A stretch of DNA of 64,000 nt, from contig CM035808.1 of assembly GCA_020466095.1 (NCBI GenBank), positions 40,953,555-41,017,554 on the forward strand, given 5' to 3'. Below are positions 59,952 through 64,000 of this stretch, piece by piece; the stretch's first letter is position 1, and each line of letters begins with the position of its first letter. A program made the translations under genes and the position numbers. A model generated the notes under the pieces. The model had not been told where the DNA came from. It searched no databases and saw only the letters and a program-made list of their open reading frames with translations. Origin of the DNA: Chlorops oryzae. Taxonomy: Eukaryota > Arthropoda > Insecta > Diptera > Chloropidae.

Positions 59952-60499
59952 CTGTACACTGGCTTCATATCCAAGTTTTCTAAAAAGGTCTGCCAAAAAT
60001 TTTCATTTTTTTTTCGGTTTCCTTCGTTCAGTTTCTAGTTTAAAAAATTAAAAAATAAAATTTTTTTCAATTCAAATGTTCCAGTAAGGAATGCTGCTGT
60101 CCACATTGACGCACCTTTTTTTTCGAAAGGATGCAGAAAACGAAACACAATTGAGCAGTTGTGCATATTTTTGATAAAATTTGCAGAAAGTCATCTTGAA
60201 ATGTGTTATCTTTAAGAAAATAAAAAGTTTGAATGAAATATTTCATATTTATATGAGAAAACAAATGTTGAAAATAGGCAAAAATTCGTTGAACGAAACC
60301 CATGTAACCCCTTAACTAAGATAACCATTTTTTGAAGCCTATGAATATTCTGCTGCGAACTTAAAAATGATATTGTATAGCAATTTTCAAATTTTGTCTC
60401 TAAAATATCTAACGTTATATACATACATTTATACTACTGGACAAAGATATTTTTTTTTTTTTCAAAGAAACCTTTTATCCTTGTGGATTTTCTTTCATA

Positions 60500-60960
60500 T
60501 ATGGTTAATTAGTCCGGGAGCCAGCAATACTAAAAGTGCACTCACACGGAATTCAAAATTTTGCATATAAAAAGGTAGTAAATATCAATACGAACAAAAT
60601 GAGCCCGGTATGACAAGGTCTATCCTGGCACCAGTATTTAAAAAAAATTTTATATTATTAACTAAGAGCAACAATTTGCACTCATCGCGGAATTCAATTT
60701 TAACTAGAGCATTGTATTGTACATTTTATTAGCTTTCAGAAAAGCATGGTATGACAGATTCTATTGTGGCGGTATAGTCTGTCATACCGATTTTTAAAAA
60801 CATGATGAGGGTAAAATTTTACCCTCACACGGAATCAATTTTTTTTGTTTTTTTGTTGTTTATTTTTTTGTCTTCTTTTCAAATATTTTGGTATGACAGC
60901 TCAAAACTTGACGAAAACATCTGTCATACCTGTTTGAAGTAAGCGAAGTACGAACGTAGA
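60500..60960. repeat. Repeats of GGTATGACAG and CACTCACACGGAATTCAA
   Basis: GGTATGACA occurs near 60,608, 60,748 and 60,891, with inverted CTGTCATACC near 60,779 and 60,921. ACACGGAATTCAA-type words occur near 60,544, 60,690 and 60,826. The spacing suggests a decayed inverted-repeat element whose borders could not be fixed. Confidence 0.45.
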
Positions 60961-61630
60961 TTTTTCAAATAGCTAATATATATTATATTTATGAGGAAAA
61001 TGAAGTGTAGGCTATGCAATTAATATTTTTTTTATGATACAAATACCATTTATTAATATAATATAATAGGGGTTTTTACACCAAGTGTCGTTAGTTCAAT
61101 AGCTGTTATTGAATAGGAGAAACATTTTGCAGAACAAACTTACCCAGAAAAGTGCATCCGGTGGCTATAAATTGCAAAAATGCCCATTTTTCACCGTTTT
61201 TTCGCGACACACATTTTGGGAGGTGGGATTTGATAATGCATCATTAAACTACTTCGAAAAATATTTAGTTCTGCATCATTCCTTTTTTCAAATTGGCTGC
61301 TAATAAGAGAACGGGAGGCCGTTTTTCACAATGAAATGAATTAATTATTTTACAGCTCCGATGTGCATATTGAATTTTAATTTTTTGCCTATACTCACGT
61401 CCGTCCAAACATACAAATTTTATAATTCTTGGCTATAGTCTCTATTTAAATTGCGTAGGTTACCAATAGTAGTGCTCCTAATATTCCAATTGACGGCAAG
61501 AGCCAACATTCTACTTTGGGATCCATACTTGTAGGCAAGACAATTATGTTGAGTAAAGTACCTTAATTCCTTCAAGTTAGTTGCGTTTCGAAGTGATTCA
61601 GAAAACAATAGAAACGCAGTTTTGATTTTC

Positions 61631-61636
61631 TTTATT
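61631..61636 (-). terminator. Polyadenylation signal of the DNL-type zinc-finger gene
   Basis: AATAAA on the minus strand lies about 40 bp after the stop codon, at a normal distance for a short 3' UTR. Confidence 0.6.
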
Positions 61637-61675
61637 GAAATTCCTTCACAAATTTTAAGCATAACAGTAACCAAG

Positions 61676-62221
61676 TTACATCAGTTCACCATGTTCGTTA
61701 ACTTTAATGACTTTTATACGGCGATCACCGGCACGTTTCGCTAAAACTTCATCGAAATTCAAGTCCTTGTCTTTAGTGTCTGCGAACCAGCCCAGATTAT
61801 CACAGATTAAATGATTGATCGCACAGCCATCACATTGCAAAATAACGATTCCATTCTTATAGGCAGCATGGCTAACCTCTTTAATATTTCGCGTGCGACA
61901 AATCTTACATAAGTAAACCAGCTCAACCTTCTCCTGCATCCTGCGAAGGCGTTTAACTGTATTGGGTGATCCCAGAATGGATGGCGCCACTACATTGCTG
62001 TTAAGATGTTTGCCTTTAAAATTTATGGCCTCAAGTACGGAAGTGGGTACTATAGAAGGTTTTGCGCTCAGATGTGCATGACTGCTGTTTTCCAAGTTTG
62101 AATTTAACGAGGAACCATCGATTGTAGGTTGTGTTAAATTCAAGAGTGCATTTTGTCCATTTTGCCTTAATAAGCTCAAAGTTCTTGTTGATGTTTGGAA
62201 AAGGTTACGTAACGCGTTCAT
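61676..62221 (-). CDS. DNLZ: DNL-type zinc-finger protein (Zim17/Hep1/DNLZ), complete
   Basis: A single 181-codon exon. The family keeps mitochondrial Hsp70 soluble and active in the matrix. The N-terminus (MNALRNLFQTSTRTLSLLRQ) is basic, hydroxylated and free of acidic residues, as expected for a mitochondrial presequence. The zinc-binding fold is at about 100-160: CKIC (105-108) and CDGC (130-133) supply four cysteines, and HLICDNLGWF carries the DNL motif at 141-143 that names the family. The linker between presequence and finger (about 25-95) is Asn/Ser-rich and variable. The ORF appears intact. Confidence 0.93.
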   Translation of the reverse strand: MNALRNLFQTSTRTLSLLRQNGQNALLNLTQPTIDGSSLNSNLENSSHAHLSAKPSIVPTSVLEAINFKGKHLNSNVVAPSILGSPNTVKRLRRMQEKVELVYLCKICRTRNIKEVSHAAYKNGIVILQCDGCAINHLICDNLGWFADTKDKDLNFDEVLAKRAGDRRIKVIKVNEHGELM

Positions 62222-63156
62222 ATGACTTAATTTTACGTATTTCTATATTTTTTAAATTCACTTTATTTATTTTTTTTTTCAAAATAAATTAGTCAAAAAT
62301 TATACAGCTGTTATTTCCATTAATACGCAATACGGCGATACCATAGTGAATCAATTACGACGGTGACGTCAGCTTTGAATGAAACACCAAACAAATCTGA
62401 AGTATTTTGCTTCAATATCTCTCCAATATACTACACGAACACACTCATTTGAAGAAACTGGAAATTTGGAATAATGAGATTTGATACATTTAGGCTCGTT
62501 TGATTCTGAATAAAGTTTTACTTCTGAAAAACAAAAAAATTTGTTTGAAAATGTTGACATTTTGAGAGGATATTGTGACGATAAACTTTAACCAGAACAG
62601 TAGCAAATGGGTCTAATGATTTTTGATTGATTTGCTACGTCGACAGATAACTCAAGTCAAATATGGAAAACTTGGAAAATTTAATCACCCCCAAGGCATA
62701 TTCAAGGCGTATTAAACAAGGTGGTGTTACTTCTACAACAAGCACAACAAGACAAGAACAACACGATTCTTTGTTTTTGTAAAGAACTTGAAAATGTCAA
62801 AATCAGACGTTTCAAGGCGTATTTAACAAGGTGGTGGCAGTAGTACAACAACAATGTAAAAAAAAACTCGGAAATGTCAAAATCAGTTCACGCTTGTTTG
62901 AATTTTGTTCCAATATAAACATTTTTAATTTCGTTGAAAAATGTAAGCGTACGAAATTCAATACAAAATTTTGACAGCTCCGAGTTGAAAAAAGGGAAGA
63001 AGAAGAGCAGTTCCTACTGCCACCACCTTGTTAAATACGCCGTGAGACGTTTGTTTACATAAAAATTTGAAATATCATTCAAAAATGTAAGCAAACGAAA
63101 TTAGTTATATGTTAATTTGCTGAAAATTGTTATAAATTCTTCTTCTTCTTGCGTGT
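62222..63156. other. Intergenic, with AAGGCGTATT(T)AACAAGGTGG repeats
   Basis: CAAGGCGTATTAAACAAGG (62,703) and CAAGGCGTATTTAACAAGG (62,814) are direct. CCTTGTTAAATACGCCGTG (63,025) is inverted. Each is near AATGTCAAAATCAG-like or AGACGTTTG words. This looks like remnants of one or two inverted-repeat elements; a related CACCTTGTTAAATACACC lies at 9,832. No gene is seen. Confidence 0.5.
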
Positions 63157-64000
63157 TTAACTATCCCGGTCTATCCCGGGGTCCGCAAAACGCGACCATA
63201 TCCTCCATTTAGTTCTGCCGGTTGCATCATCCGAGGTAAGTCCTACAGCCTCTAGGTCCCATTTTATTGTGTCCATCCAGCGCTGTTTCGGACGTCCCCG
63301 TTTTGTGCAACCTTGGATTTCCAGTTCGTAGCCTTTCTTTGCCAAAGTCTCCTCATTTGCTCTCAGGACGTGTCCATACCAGCGTAGCCTTGCTTCTCGC
63401 ATTTTCCCAATAATTGGCGCAACTCCATAGCGTCTACGGATGTCTACGTTTGGGACATGATCAAGACGAGTGAGTCCGGATATCCAGCGAAGCATCTTTG
63501 TTTCCATAACACTAACCTTTCTTTCTGCTACTTTCGTTGCTGGTAGACATTCGGTACTATAAAGAGCGACTGGCTTGATGACTGTGCGGTAAACTTTGGA
63601 TTTTAAGCGGTCGCTTACCTTTTTATCGTACATAACACCAGTCTTTGAACGCCACTTAAGCCAAGCGGCGTTAACTCTCTCAGTAACTTCGCGAGTGATC
63701 GTCCCGTCAGCAGAAAGTGTCGACCCAAGATATTTAAATTTTTCCGTCCTTGGTAGGTCAGTGTTATTTATTTTGATGGTCCCTGCTTCGCAATTGTCTT
63801 TTGTCATGTATTCTGTTTTCCCGACATTCAAACGTAGTCCAAACAGTCCATTTTTGTACTTGTTGCTGTAAATTGTTTTTATTGGTTGAGGCAAGAAGAA
63901 CGTCATCTGCATATAGTAACGTCCAGCTTGTTTTTCCCCGTGTTTTTCCATTAAAAGTCGAGCGGCATGAATTGCATCGGTGGTGCCAGTTTTTAACGAA
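63157..64000 (-). pseudogene. Non-LTR retrotransposon reverse transcriptase, internally deleted and frameshifted
   Basis: From the right edge one frame reads TTDAIHAARLLMEKHGEKQ, the usual start of an RT-palm segment. It then passes directly to WTLLYADDVLLAS (the YADD catalytic motif) in another frame, so the motif A to motif B part is missing. A further frameshift leads to GLRLNVGKTEYM, then KFKYLGS, RWYGHVLR and GRPKQRWMD, ending before 63,157. These C-terminal blocks are typical of RTE- or CR1-like elements annotated in insects. The 5' end is beyond the window. It is inactive. Confidence 0.85.

Overview
The window looks like nuclear DNA from a higher fly (Diptera, Schizophora), probably a tephritid-like species. 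The protein-coding genes have Drosophila-type orthologues with spliceosomal introns. The rest is AT-rich and packed with small DNA transposons (hAT-, pogo/mariner-, Harbinger- and TTAA-type MITEs), DINE-1/mini-me-like Helitron relatives, SINE/LINE debris and a Himar1-type mariner. All functional calls are from reading the sequence; no database was searched.

Layout. (1) 1-10,645 (-): the 5' part of Roquin. A RING exon (10,484-10,645) is joined in phase 0, across a 9.6-kb intron, to an exon at 895-1 carrying the ROQ region; the gene runs off the left edge. The intron is a transposon nest. (2) 10,660-14,938: intergenic DNA between divergent Roquin and BubR1, with a Harbinger-like MITE and a nested hAT carrying a perfect 92-bp palindrome. 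(3) 14,939-22,917 (+): complete six-exon BubR1, encoding 1,762 aa, with KEN box, GLEBS, two ABBA-like motifs, a KARD/B56 motif and an intact-looking kinase domain. Intron 4 holds a 0.55-kb CT tract. (4) 23,070-45,600: no confidently identified gene. It holds three DINE-like elements plus fragments, the mariner (24,626-25,919), a diverged 1.4-kb duplication, a 2.9-kb foldback-like element inserted in a tRNA-type SINE, a LINE remnant inside a MITE, and some possible spliced exons (36,293-36,630, -). (5) 45,671-47,710 (-): a single-exon Methuselah-like GPCR. (6) 48,260-50,360: stacked MITEs. (7) 53,403-53,998 (-): sulfiredoxin, three exons. (8) 55,743-58,060 (+): an eight-finger C2H2 protein with two MADF domains, three exons. 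(9) 61,676-62,221 (-): the DNL-type mitochondrial Hsp70 escort protein. (10) 63,157-64,000 (-): a broken non-LTR retrotransposon.

The genes do not form one pathway. Roquin acts in mRNA decay, BubR1 in the spindle checkpoint, sulfiredoxin in peroxiredoxin repair, the DNL protein in mitochondrial chaperone upkeep, the GPCR in signalling, and the MADF/zinc-finger protein probably in transcription. The main unusual features are the Roquin first-zinc-ligand substitution, the foldback element and its SINE target, the palindrome, and the layered transposon chronology that can be read from intact target-site duplications.
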